Shown: positions 8,201-13,755 of the stretch, one piece after another
Position numbering within the stretch: position 1 is the first letter of the stretch
Layout of the letters: the number at the start of each line of letters is the position of its first letter
Made by a program: the position numbers and the translations under genes
NCBI GenBank assembly: GCA_002310155.1
Contig: DBYF01000074.1
Location: forward strand, 12,302-30,218
From: Mageeibacillus sp. UBA1193
Lineage (GTDB): Bacteria > Bacillota > Clostridia > Saccharofermentanales > Saccharofermentanaceae
Length of the DNA: 17,917 nucleotides
Direction: 5' to 3'
Notes under the pieces: generated by a model
Databases searched by the model: none
Seen by the model: the letters and a program-made list of their open reading frames with translations, nothing else
Told to the model about the DNA's origin: nothing

Positions 8201-8269
8201 TCAACAACATCGACACATTCGTCCGAATCGGTAGTTCTGTCTGTTCAGTTGGATAAGTAGATCTCGCAT
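8201..8269 (-). CDS. Putative cysteine-rich leader peptide (uORF) of the metY-cysK-rrf2 operon
   Basis: This 22-codon ORF in the metY leader starts MRDLLIQL and ends MCRCC followed by TGA. Three of its last four codons are cysteine (all TGT), preceded by methionine. An AGAGG Shine-Dalgarno at 8279-8283 is 9 nt before the ATG. A second in-frame ATG at 8278 is too close to that SD. It begins about 48 nt after the predicted transcription start and ends 115 nt before metY. Known amino-acid leader peptides (trp, his, leu) place codons for the pathway's product at the point where ribosome stalling is read. Cys-rich leader ORFs that sense cysteine have been described in actinobacteria. A cysteine sensor for this operon is therefore a reasonable inference. 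Translation is not shown. Confidence 0.6.
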   Translation of the reverse strand: MRDLLIQLNRQNYRFGRMCRCC

Positions 8270-8309
8270 TTTGCTCATCCTCTTTCGTTTTTGTTTTACC
8301 CACCGCCTC

Positions 8310-8359
8310 GGTAGGTTGTATGCATCATACAGCAACCAACCTACCATGTCAATAGGTTG
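8310..8359 (-). promoter_or_regulatory. Operator: three alternating GGTAGGTTG half-sites over the metY promoter
   Basis: The half-sites are GGTAGGTTG (8310-8318), its perfect inverse CAACCTACC (8337-8345), and AATAGGTTG (8351-8359). They form two overlapping palindromes sharing the middle arm: 8310-8345 surrounds the -10 and the start site, and 8337-8359 covers the -35. The layout fits a repressor blocking RNA polymerase. The Rrf2 regulator in the same operon is the obvious candidate, but the match to a known motif was not tested. Confidence 0.6.
8324..8352 (-). promoter_or_regulatory. Promoter of the metY-cysK-rrf2 operon
   Basis: The minus strand has TTGACA (perfect -35, 8347-8352), a 17-nt spacer and TATGAT (-10, 8324-8329). 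The start site should fall near 8317, which gives a leader of about 230 nt before metY. Confidence 0.85.
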
Positions 8360-8513
8360 ATTTTTGGCAAACGGCAGAAAATGCCACGATCGCCAGATAT
8401 GCTGGTATTACGGCATTTCAATCACTTTCTACAATGAGATTTCTTATAGATTTCGAGCGATTCTTATTACCATCTATAAGAAAAGGCTATAACCTTTTCG
8501 CTCTTTTCAGGGG
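8360..8513. other. Intergenic region between the ZIP gene and the metY promoter, with hairpins
   Basis: No gene was seen. Perfect 11-bp inverted arms TTCTTATAGAT (8441-8451) and ATCTATAAGAA (8472-8482) enclose a 20-nt loop. Next to them a 7-bp hairpin GAAAAGG/CCTTTTC lies at 8480-8499, just after the ZIP stop codon. These probably act together to end ZIP transcription, but neither has a clean U-tract on the minus strand. A GGCA/TGCC pairing lies near 8367-8384. Confidence 0.5.
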
Positions 8514-9296
8514 TTATCCGAGGCCGACATCGAGCGCCATCATCAGAACAAATCCTGCGGCGAAACAGATCGTGCCGATATTGGAGTGTTCGCCCTCTGA
8601 CATCTCAGGGATCAGCTCCTCAACAACGACATAAATCATCGCACCTGCGGCAAAACTCAGGAAGTAAGGCATCACTGGAACGAAGATACCTGCAGCCAGA
8701 AGCACAGCTACGGCGCCGATCGGCTCTACCGCACCGGACAGAACACCATACAGGAAGGTCTTCCCCTTCGACATTCCCTCCGCACGAAGCGGCATCGACA
8801 CGATCGCGCCTTCCGGGAAGTTCTGAATCGCGATACCGATCGACAGCGCGATCGCGGACGCGAAAGTGATCTCGGAACTTCCGTAGTACCATCCGGCAAA
8901 GATAACACCGACCGCCATACCTTCCGGGATATTGTGAAGCGTCACAGCCAGGATCAGCTTGGTCGTCTTCTTCAGTCCGGTATGCGGACCCTCTTCTGTT
9001 CCCTCGAGATGCAGGTGCGGAATTACTTTATCTAAGAAAAGAAGGAACATCATGCCGATCGCAAATCCCGCGGATGACGGGATGAATCCCCATCTTCCCA
9101 TGTCACTGCTCTGCTCGATCGCGGGAAGCAGGAGACTGAAGAAAGAGGCCGCGACCATAACGCCGGACGCAAAGCCCAGGAGCGCGCGCTCCGTCTTCTC
9201 ACCGATCGCGTTCTTCAGAAAGAAGACACACGCGGCGCCGAGCGCGGTTCCGAGAAACGGTATCAATATTCCTTCAATAACATATAACATATCCAT
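8514..9296 (-). CDS. ZIP-family divalent metal transporter (ZupT/GufA-like)
   Basis: This 260-aa integral membrane protein is predicted to import divalent metal such as zinc, iron or manganese. The ZIP signatures are TLHNIPEGMAVG (HNIPEG at 121-126, transmembrane helix IV) and QNFPEG (158-163, helix V). There are about eight hydrophobic segments, and a short His-bearing cytoplasmic loop (VIPHLHLEG, 91-99) joins helices III and IV. I start it at the ATG at 9296. A TTG 18 nt upstream and an ATG 6 nt downstream are also in frame. No SD precedes it; instead a TGnTATGAT extended -10 ends 6 nt before the ATG, suggesting a leaderless mRNA. A palindrome matching the feo operators overlaps the -35, so metal control is likely. 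The exact metal cannot be read from the sequence. Confidence 0.9.
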   Translation of the reverse strand: MDMLYVIEGILIPFLGTALGAACVFFLKNAIGEKTERALLGFASGVMVAASFFSLLLPAIEQSSDMGRWGFIPSSAGFAIGMMFLLFLDKVIPHLHLEGTEEGPHTGLKKTTKLILAVTLHNIPEGMAVGVIFAGWYYGSSEITFASAIALSIGIAIQNFPEGAIVSMPLRAEGMSKGKTFLYGVLSGAVEPIGAVAVLLAAGIFVPVMPYFLSFAAGAMIYVVVEELIPEMSEGEHSNIGTICFAAGFVLMMALDVGLG

Positions 9297-9302
9297 GTAC
9301 TC

Positions 9303-9332
9303 ATCATAGCACAAATAGTTAGCAGATGTTAA
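9303..9332 (-). promoter_or_regulatory. Promoter of the ZIP gene, extended -10, probably leaderless
   Basis: The minus strand shows TTAACA (-35, 9327-9332), an 18-nt spacer and TATGAT (-10, 9303-9308) preceded by TGC, an extended -10. The A of the ATG at 9296 is 7 nt downstream of the -10, where transcription would normally start. Confidence 0.6.
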
Positions 9333-9333
9333 C
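9318..9333. promoter_or_regulatory. DtxR-type operator upstream of the ZIP gene
   Basis: GTTAG-CAGATG-TTAAC has the same arms and 6-nt spacing as the three feo operators, with one mismatch in the right arm. It overlaps the -35 hexamer. It suggests that the iron-uptake operon and this transporter share a metal-responsive repressor. Confidence 0.55.
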
Positions 9334-9355
9334 TTCCTTTCAAATATCTGAAAGC

Positions 9356-9394
9356 AAAAAAAGAAGAGGTCATCCCATTCCTGAGATAACCTCT
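9356..9394 (-). terminator. Rho-independent terminator of the feo operon
   Basis: On the minus strand AGAGGTTATC (9385-9394) pairs with GATGACCTCT (9365-9374) over 10 bp with one G-U pair and a 10-nt loop, followed by TCTTTTTTT. It lies 16 nt after the last gene of the feo operon. Confidence 0.88.
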
Positions 9395-9410
9395 CCTCTT
9401 TATGCTTTTC

Positions 9411-9584
9411 TTATTTCTTTGGGTGACATGCGCCGTTCATCGAACAGCATCCGCAGTTGCACCCGCAGGAGGACTTACCTTTCTTTTTATCCCGTACCAT
9501 CTTCACGATGATTCCGGCGACGATCGCGATCAGAATCAGCGAGATCACGATCGTTCCTATGTTGTCTGAGATCCAGCTGATCAT
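9411..9584 (-). CDS. FeoB-associated Cys-rich membrane protein
   Basis: This 57-aa protein has one N-terminal transmembrane helix (about residues 8-29, TIVISLILIAIVAGIIV), then a basic stretch (RDKKKGK), then a tail with six cysteines (SSCGCNCGCCSMNGACHPKK; Cys40, 42, 44, 46, 47, 53). The composition and position match the small FeoB-associated Cys-rich membrane family found beside feoB in many Firmicutes. Its ATG overlaps the feoB TGA (ATGA), which implies translational coupling. The tail may bind iron or act as a redox/maturation partner of FeoB, but its job is not established. It is the last gene before a strong terminator. Confidence 0.85.
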   Translation of the reverse strand: MISWISDNIGTIVISLILIAIVAGIIVKMVRDKKKGKSSCGCNCGCCSMNGACHPKK

Positions 9585-11998
9585 TTGGTCATCGCCTTAT
9601 CTTTCAGATCATGGGAAGTCAGTTTATCAGCTTCCTTATACTTCTTAAAGAACAGCATGTAGATCATACCTCCCAGGATCGCGATGGCGAAGATCAGACC
9701 GATCACGTTCACATCACCTGTGAACAGGAGACCGAACTGGTAGATCATCAGGGCGATCGCGTAGGCAAATCCGCACTGATAGAGGATCGCGAACCATGTC
9801 CACTTCGCATTATTCATCTCACGCTTGATCGCACCGATCGCCGCGAAGCATGGAGCGCAGAGAAGATTGAATACGAGGAAGGAGAAACCTGCAACCGCTG
9901 TGAATGCTTCTGCCAGAGCACCCCAGGTAGAGAGCTCTCCACCGCCGTAGAGGATACCCATCGTACCGACGATATTCTCTTTCGCGACAAGTCCCGTGAA
10001 GGAAGCGACAGTCGCCTGCCAGTTGCCCCAGCCGAGAGGAGCAAAGATCCATGCAATCGCAGAACCGATCTTCGCGAGAATAGAGAATTCAAGTTCTTCT
10101 TCACCAAGCATCTGGAAGCTTCCGTCCACGAAACCGAAGCGGCTGGTGAACCAGACAGCGATCGTGGAAAGGAGGATGATGGTTCCTGCCTTCTTGATGA
10201 AGGACCAGCCACGCTCCCACATAGAACGGAGAACATTTCCTAGAGTCGGCCAGTGGTAAGCCGGGAGCTCCATAACGAACGGAGCCGGGTTACCGGAGAA
10301 GATCTTTGTCTTCTTCAGGATGATACCGGAGATGATGATCGCAGCCATACCGATGAAGTACGCGCCTGTAGATACCCACGCGGATCCTTCGAAGAGTGCG
10401 CCGGCGACCATGGCAATGAACGGGAGCTTCGCGCTGCACGGGATAAATGTTGTTGTCATGATGGTCATTCTACGGTCGCGTTCATTCTCGATCGTTCGGC
10501 TGGCCATGATACCCGGAACGCCGCATCCGACACCGATGAGCATCGGGATAAAGGATTTACCGGAAAGACCGAACTTTCTGAAAACACGGTCGAGAACGAA
10601 TGCAATTCTCGCCATATAACCGCAAGCCTCAAGGAATGCGAGGAGCAGGAAGAGTACGAGCATCTGCGGAACAAATCCGAGAACCGCGCCGACACCTGCA
10701 ACGATACCATTGAGGATCAGGCTCTTGAGCCACTCAGCGGCGCCCGCGTTATCTAGACCTTTTTCTACGAGCGCCGGGATACTCGGTATCCATGTGCCGT
10801 AATCTGCCGGATCCGGTTCTTCACCGATCTCCTCGAGAGTCTTTACGGCTTCGTTATAGTCGTCGATCGTAGCGGTTTCCTCAGTGATCTCGAGTGTCTC
10901 TTCATCTTCCACTTCATAAGTGAACTCATCTACCGGAGCGCCGTGTTCTTCTACATATGCATCGTATCCGTCTACGATCGCAGAAGCGTCCGCATATCTC
11001 TCGGCGAGTTCTTCGTATCCGCCGTCCATGCCGAACAGGTGGAATCCGTCGCCGAAGATCTTATCGTTGGTAAAGTCTGTGGCATGTGCACCTACGCCGA
11101 CCATCGCGATCCAGTATACGAGGAACATGATCAGAGCAAAAATCGGAAGACCTAAGAAACGGTTGGTAACGACCTTATCGATCTTATCGGAAGTCGTCAG
11201 CTTACCGGCATTCTTCTTTTTGTAGGAAGACTTGATGACTTCCGCAATATATACATAACGCTCATTGGTGATGATGCTCTCGGCATCGTCGTCCAGTTCA
11301 CTCTCTGCTGCCTGGATATCGTGCTCGATGTGAGCGAGCTTATCGCTCGGTATATTCAGCTTTTCGAGAACTTTGTCATCACGCTCGAACACCTTGATGG
11401 CGTACCATCTCTGCTGTTCTTCCGGCATATCGTGAACGATGGCTTCTTCGATATGCGCGATCGCGTGCTCGACCGGACCGGAGAAACGGTGCTGCGGAAC
11501 AGTCTTTGTGGACTTTGCCGCTTCGATTGCAGCTTCTGCCGCTTCCATGACACCGGTTCCCTTCAGCGCGGAGATGACAACGACCTTGCATCCGAGCTGA
11601 CGTTCCAGTTCAGAAGTATTGATCTGGTCGCCGTTCTTCTTTACGATATCCATCATGTTGATGGCCATAACGACCGGGATCCCGAGCTCTGTCAGCTGTG
11701 TGGTCAGATACAGGTTTCTCTCGAGGTTTGTACCATCCACGATATTCAGGATCGCATCCGGACGTTCACCGATCAGGTAGTTTCTGGCAACTACCTCTTC
11801 GAGTGTATACGGAGACAGAGAGTAGATACCCGGCAGGTCCGTAATGACCACATCATCATGTTTTTTCAGTTTTCCTTCTTTTTTCTCAACGGTAACACCC
11901 GGCCAGTTTCCGACAAACTGGTTCGCACCGGTAAGCGCGTTAAAAAGTGTTGTCTTACCGCTGTTCGGGTTACCTGCAAGTGCGATTCGCAAACTCAT
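9581..11998 (-). CDS. feoB: Ferrous iron transporter B
   Basis: This 805-aa inner-membrane Fe(II) importer has an N-terminal G-protein domain. G1 is GNPNSGKTT (9-17), G3 is DLPG (54-57) and G4 is NMMD (114-117). A helical FeoB-associated domain runs to about residue 270. The membrane core starts near residue 281. Core signatures are IGVGCGVPGIMASRTIENERDRR (near 488-510) and FIPCSAKLPFIAMVAGALF (518-536). Between the first and second core helices is a strongly acidic insert (about 322-402, rich in Glu/Asp/Tyr) that looks longer than usual. An SD AAGGAGAGG lies 7 nt or less before the ATG. It follows feoA2 by 50 nt, with an 8-bp hairpin in the gap, and overlaps the Cys-rich gene by 4 nt. Confidence 0.97.
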   Translation of the reverse strand: MSLRIALAGNPNSGKTTLFNALTGANQFVGNWPGVTVEKKEGKLKKHDDVVITDLPGIYSLSPYTLEEVVARNYLIGERPDAILNIVDGTNLERNLYLTTQLTELGIPVVMAINMMDIVKKNGDQINTSELERQLGCKVVVISALKGTGVMEAAEAAIEAAKSTKTVPQHRFSGPVEHAIAHIEEAIVHDMPEEQQRWYAIKVFERDDKVLEKLNIPSDKLAHIEHDIQAAESELDDDAESIITNERYVYIAEVIKSSYKKKNAGKLTTSDKIDKVVTNRFLGLPIFALIMFLVYWIAMVGVGAHATDFTNDKIFGDGFHLFGMDGGYEELAERYADASAIVDGYDAYVEEHGAPVDEFTYEVEDEETLEITEETATIDDYNEAVKTLEEIGEEPDPADYGTWIPSIPALVEKGLDNAGAAEWLKSLILNGIVAGVGAVLGFVPQMLVLFLLLAFLEACGYMARIAFVLDRVFRKFGLSGKSFIPMLIGVGCGVPGIMASRTIENERDRRMTIMTTTFIPCSAKLPFIAMVAGALFEGSAWVSTGAYFIGMAAIIISGIILKKTKIFSGNPAPFVMELPAYHWPTLGNVLRSMWERGWSFIKKAGTIILLSTIAVWFTSRFGFVDGSFQMLGEEELEFSILAKIGSAIAWIFAPLGWGNWQATVASFTGLVAKENIVGTMGILYGGGELSTWGALAEAFTAVAGFSFLVFNLLCAPCFAAIGAIKREMNNAKWTWFAILYQCGFAYAIALMIYQFGLLFTGDVNVIGLIFAIAILGGMIYMLFFKKYKEADKLTSHDLKDKAMTK

Positions 11999-12020
11999 AT
12001 ATTACCTCTCCTTGAAAATC

Positions 12021-12041
12021 ACCTGTACCTGATGTACAGGT
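12021..12041 (-). promoter_or_regulatory. Hairpin between feoA2 and feoB
   Basis: A perfect 8-bp inverted repeat ACCTGTAC / GTACAGGT with a 5-nt loop lies in the 50-nt gap just after the feoA2 stop. Only GATTTTC follows, so it is at best a weak attenuator. An mRNA processing or stability element that changes the FeoA:FeoB ratio is equally possible. Confidence 0.5.
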
Positions 12042-12048
12042 TTCCTAT

Positions 12049-12270
12049 TTACTCGACTTCGATCATTTCTGCATCCGCTTTACGAAGTGAGAGTTCGTAG
12101 TTTCTCACGGTCACCTCGACCGGATCACCCAGCGGTGCGACTTTACGGACATAAACTTCTGTTCTTCTAGTGATTCCCATGTCCATGATCCTGCGCTTTA
12201 CCGCGCCTTCACCATGAAGCTTCACGACAGTTACTGTCTGTCCGACTTTCACATCTTTTAAAGTTTTCAA
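12049..12270 (-). CDS. feoA: FeoA-family protein (second copy)
   Basis: This 73-aa cytoplasmic protein has an SH3-like FeoA fold. Marks are a hydrophobic basic core, VKLHGEGAVKRRIMDMGITRRTEVYVRKVAPLGDPVEVTVRNYELSLRKADAEMIEV, including the family's RRIMDMGI and the GDPVEV/YELSLRK strands. FeoA is thought to aid FeoB, possibly through its G domain. It begins with TTG at 12268-12270; no in-frame ATG is available, and a strong AAGGGGGGG run 6-7 nt upstream serves as the SD. It lies 17 nt after the first feoA and 50 nt before feoB. Of the two copies this one is closer to classical FeoA. Confidence 0.93.
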   Translation of the reverse strand: MKTLKDVKVGQTVTVVKLHGEGAVKRRIMDMGITRRTEVYVRKVAPLGDPVEVTVRNYELSLRKADAEMIEVE

Positions 12271-12287
12271 GTGTATCCCCCCCTTAT

Positions 12288-12500
12288 TCAGATCATGATC
12301 TTTCTTGCCAGTTCTTCACTGACAGCTACCCGGCTCTGCTTGACTTTTACGATCACGTTTCCGCCGAGTGAACTGACGATACAGACTTCACCGCCGACAT
12401 TAAAGCCAAGATCTTCCAGGTGTTTCTTTACTTCCGGATTCCCGCCGATCCTTTTTATGATCTGAGGCTGGCCCGGTTCCGCAAATACCAGAGGCATCAT
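12288..12500 (-). CDS. FeoA-family protein (first copy)
   Basis: This 70-aa FeoA-domain protein opens the iron operon. It begins MMPLVFAEPGQPQIIKRIGG and continues with VKKHLEDLGFNVGGEVCIVSS and GGNVIVKVKQSRVAVSEELARKIMI, matching the FeoA pattern of a turn, the LEDLGF helix and a final strand/helix. I chose the ATG at 12500 because GGGGAGG is 5 nt upstream; the next codon is also ATG. Longer in-frame starts would translate the operator region and have no SD. Paired FeoA copies ahead of FeoB are common in Clostridia, but what each copy does is not known. Confidence 0.92.
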   Translation of the reverse strand: MMPLVFAEPGQPQIIKRIGGNPEVKKHLEDLGFNVGGEVCIVSSLGGNVIVKVKQSRVAVSEELARKIMI

Positions 12501-12521
12501 TTTGTCCTCCCCTTTTCCGCA

Positions 12522-12537
12522 GTTAGTTCGTGCTAAC
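12522..12537. promoter_or_regulatory. feo operator A (DtxR-type palindrome)
   Basis: GTTAG-TTCGTG-CTAAC, in the transcribed leader between the start site and feoA. The TTAG-N6-CTAA core has the spacing seen in DtxR/IdeR-type iron boxes. Confidence 0.6.
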
Positions 12538-12554
12538 CGCATGTGTTTTAAAAT

Positions 12555-12572
12555 GGTTAGCACTATCTAACC
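12555..12572. promoter_or_regulatory. feo operator B (DtxR-type palindrome)
   Basis: GGTTAG-CACTAT-CTAACC, perfect 6-bp arms, covering the predicted transcription start near 12573. Confidence 0.65.
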
Positions 12573-12579
12573 GTCACTC

Positions 12580-12608
12580 ATTATAGTTAGACAGTGCTAA
12601 CCTGTCAA
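12580..12608 (-). promoter_or_regulatory. Promoter of the feo operon
   Basis: The minus strand has perfect TTGACA (12603-12608) and TATAAT (12580-12585) hexamers with a 17-nt spacer. A DtxR-type palindrome fills the spacer, so this would be a very strong promoter that needs tight repression. Confidence 0.92.
12586..12601. promoter_or_regulatory. feo operator C (DtxR-type palindrome in the promoter spacer)
   Basis: GTTAG-ACAGTG-CTAAC sits exactly between -10 and -35. The centres of operators A, B and C are about 34 and 30 bp apart, close to three helical turns, which would allow stacked repressor dimers on one face of the DNA. Confidence 0.65.
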
Positions 12609-12660
12609 TACAAACTAACACTTTTCACCTTACAGATTTTTTGACAAATACTAACGAGAT

Positions 12661-13707
12661 TTACGCATTCTTATGGTCGCCGCGGTCGACAACGATCTCA
12701 TAACCGGCAGTGGCCACACGTGCCGCCAGACACTTGATGCACTCGGCGGACTCACTGTCCATGCAGATCTTACCGTCATAGAGGGAATACTTTTCACGTA
12801 CATTCGTCGGAGAAAGGTTTGGCATAACGACATTCGCGCCGTGCTTTAATCCCTGCTCTCTTCCCGTCGGATCGATCGTCCCGAGCGCGGTGGTCGCAGG
12901 GAGCAGCACATCCGGCACCAGAATGCGAATGATCGACAGAAGCTTCAGAGTCATCTGAAGTGTACCTGCCGGCTCATCTTTAAAGATCGTATCCTTATGC
13001 GGGATAAAAGGACCGATGCCGCACATATCCGGCTTAAAGCCAGAGATGAATCTAAGATCCGCGATCAGATCGTCCATCGTCTGATAGGGAGATCCGACCA
13101 TCAGTCCGCATCCGACCTGATAGCCGATCTTCCGAAGCGTCTTTAAGCAGTTCATACGGTTGTCCCAGGAGAGATTCTCCGGGTGAAGTTTCTTATAGTG
13201 TTCCGGCGATGCCGTCTCATGACGCAGAAGATATCTGTCCGCACCGGCCTCGAAATACGCGCGGTAGCTCTCTTCACTCTTCTCACCGATGGAAAGAGTC
13301 ACGGCACAGTCCGGATGCATCTCCTTGATCGCGCGGACCAGGGAAACGATCTTATCGTCAGTAAAGTACGGATCTTCTCCGCCCTGGAGGACAAAGGTTC
13401 TAAAGCCCAGTTCATATCCTTCTCTTACGCAGGCAAGAATCTGCTCATCCGTAAGGCGGTAGCGGTCGGCATTGGTATTTTTGCAGTTGATGCCACAGTA
13501 ATAGCAGCCGTTTTTGCAGTAGTTCGTAAACTCGATGAGGCCGCGGATAAAGACCGCCTTGCCATATATGCTTTCACGGATCTCACGGGCGCACGAAGAC
13601 AGATACGAAAAGACTTCCGCATCTTCCGTCTCTAACAGTGCTTTCCACTCGGAATCCGAGAGATCACGTTCTTTTTTCAGCTTGTCGATAATACCTATTA
13701 AATCCAT
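12661..13707 (-). CDS. hydE: [FeFe]-hydrogenase H-cluster maturase HydE (radical SAM)
   Basis: This 348-aa radical-SAM enzyme belongs to the HydE/BioB/PylB group. In hydrogenase assembly HydE acts on the HydG-made Fe(CO)2(CN)Cys synthon on the way to the 2Fe subcluster. The radical-SAM cluster motif is C64-x3-C68-x2-C71 in TNYCKNGCYYCGI, preceded by GLIEF as in HydE. Other HydE-like stretches are LRHETASPEHYKKLHP, MVGSPYQT, CGIGPFIPHKDT and HGANVVMPNLSPTNVREKYSLY. A second set, C315-x7-C323-x2-C326, matches the optional C-terminal cluster motif of Thermotoga HydE. No hydF, hydG or hydrogenase gene is in the window. There is no SD; an extended -10 lies 7 nt before the ATG. A PylB-like activity is less likely. 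Confidence 0.88.
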   Translation of the reverse strand: MDLIGIIDKLKKERDLSDSEWKALLETEDAEVFSYLSSCAREIRESIYGKAVFIRGLIEFTNYCKNGCYYCGINCKNTNADRYRLTDEQILACVREGYELGFRTFVLQGGEDPYFTDDKIVSLVRAIKEMHPDCAVTLSIGEKSEESYRAYFEAGADRYLLRHETASPEHYKKLHPENLSWDNRMNCLKTLRKIGYQVGCGLMVGSPYQTMDDLIADLRFISGFKPDMCGIGPFIPHKDTIFKDEPAGTLQMTLKLLSIIRILVPDVLLPATTALGTIDPTGREQGLKHGANVVMPNLSPTNVREKYSLYDGKICMDSESAECIKCLAARVATAGYEIVVDRGDHKNA

Positions 13708-13714
13708 AGGTTAT

Positions 13715-13723
13715 ATTCTAACA
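13715..13723 (-). promoter_or_regulatory. Extended -10 element of hydE, probably leaderless
   Basis: TGTTAGAAT on the minus strand ends 7 nt before the hydE ATG, so the predicted start site coincides with the A of the ATG. No good -35 is seen at 17-18 nt, as expected for an extended -10 promoter. No SD is present. Confidence 0.5.
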
Positions 13724-13755
13724 GAAAATCCGAAGAATGAAATACCCGAAATCAA

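Noticed and set aside
12501..12563. Longer FeoA start reading through the operator region
   Set aside because: No SD is present, whereas GGGGAGG sits right before the chosen ATG.
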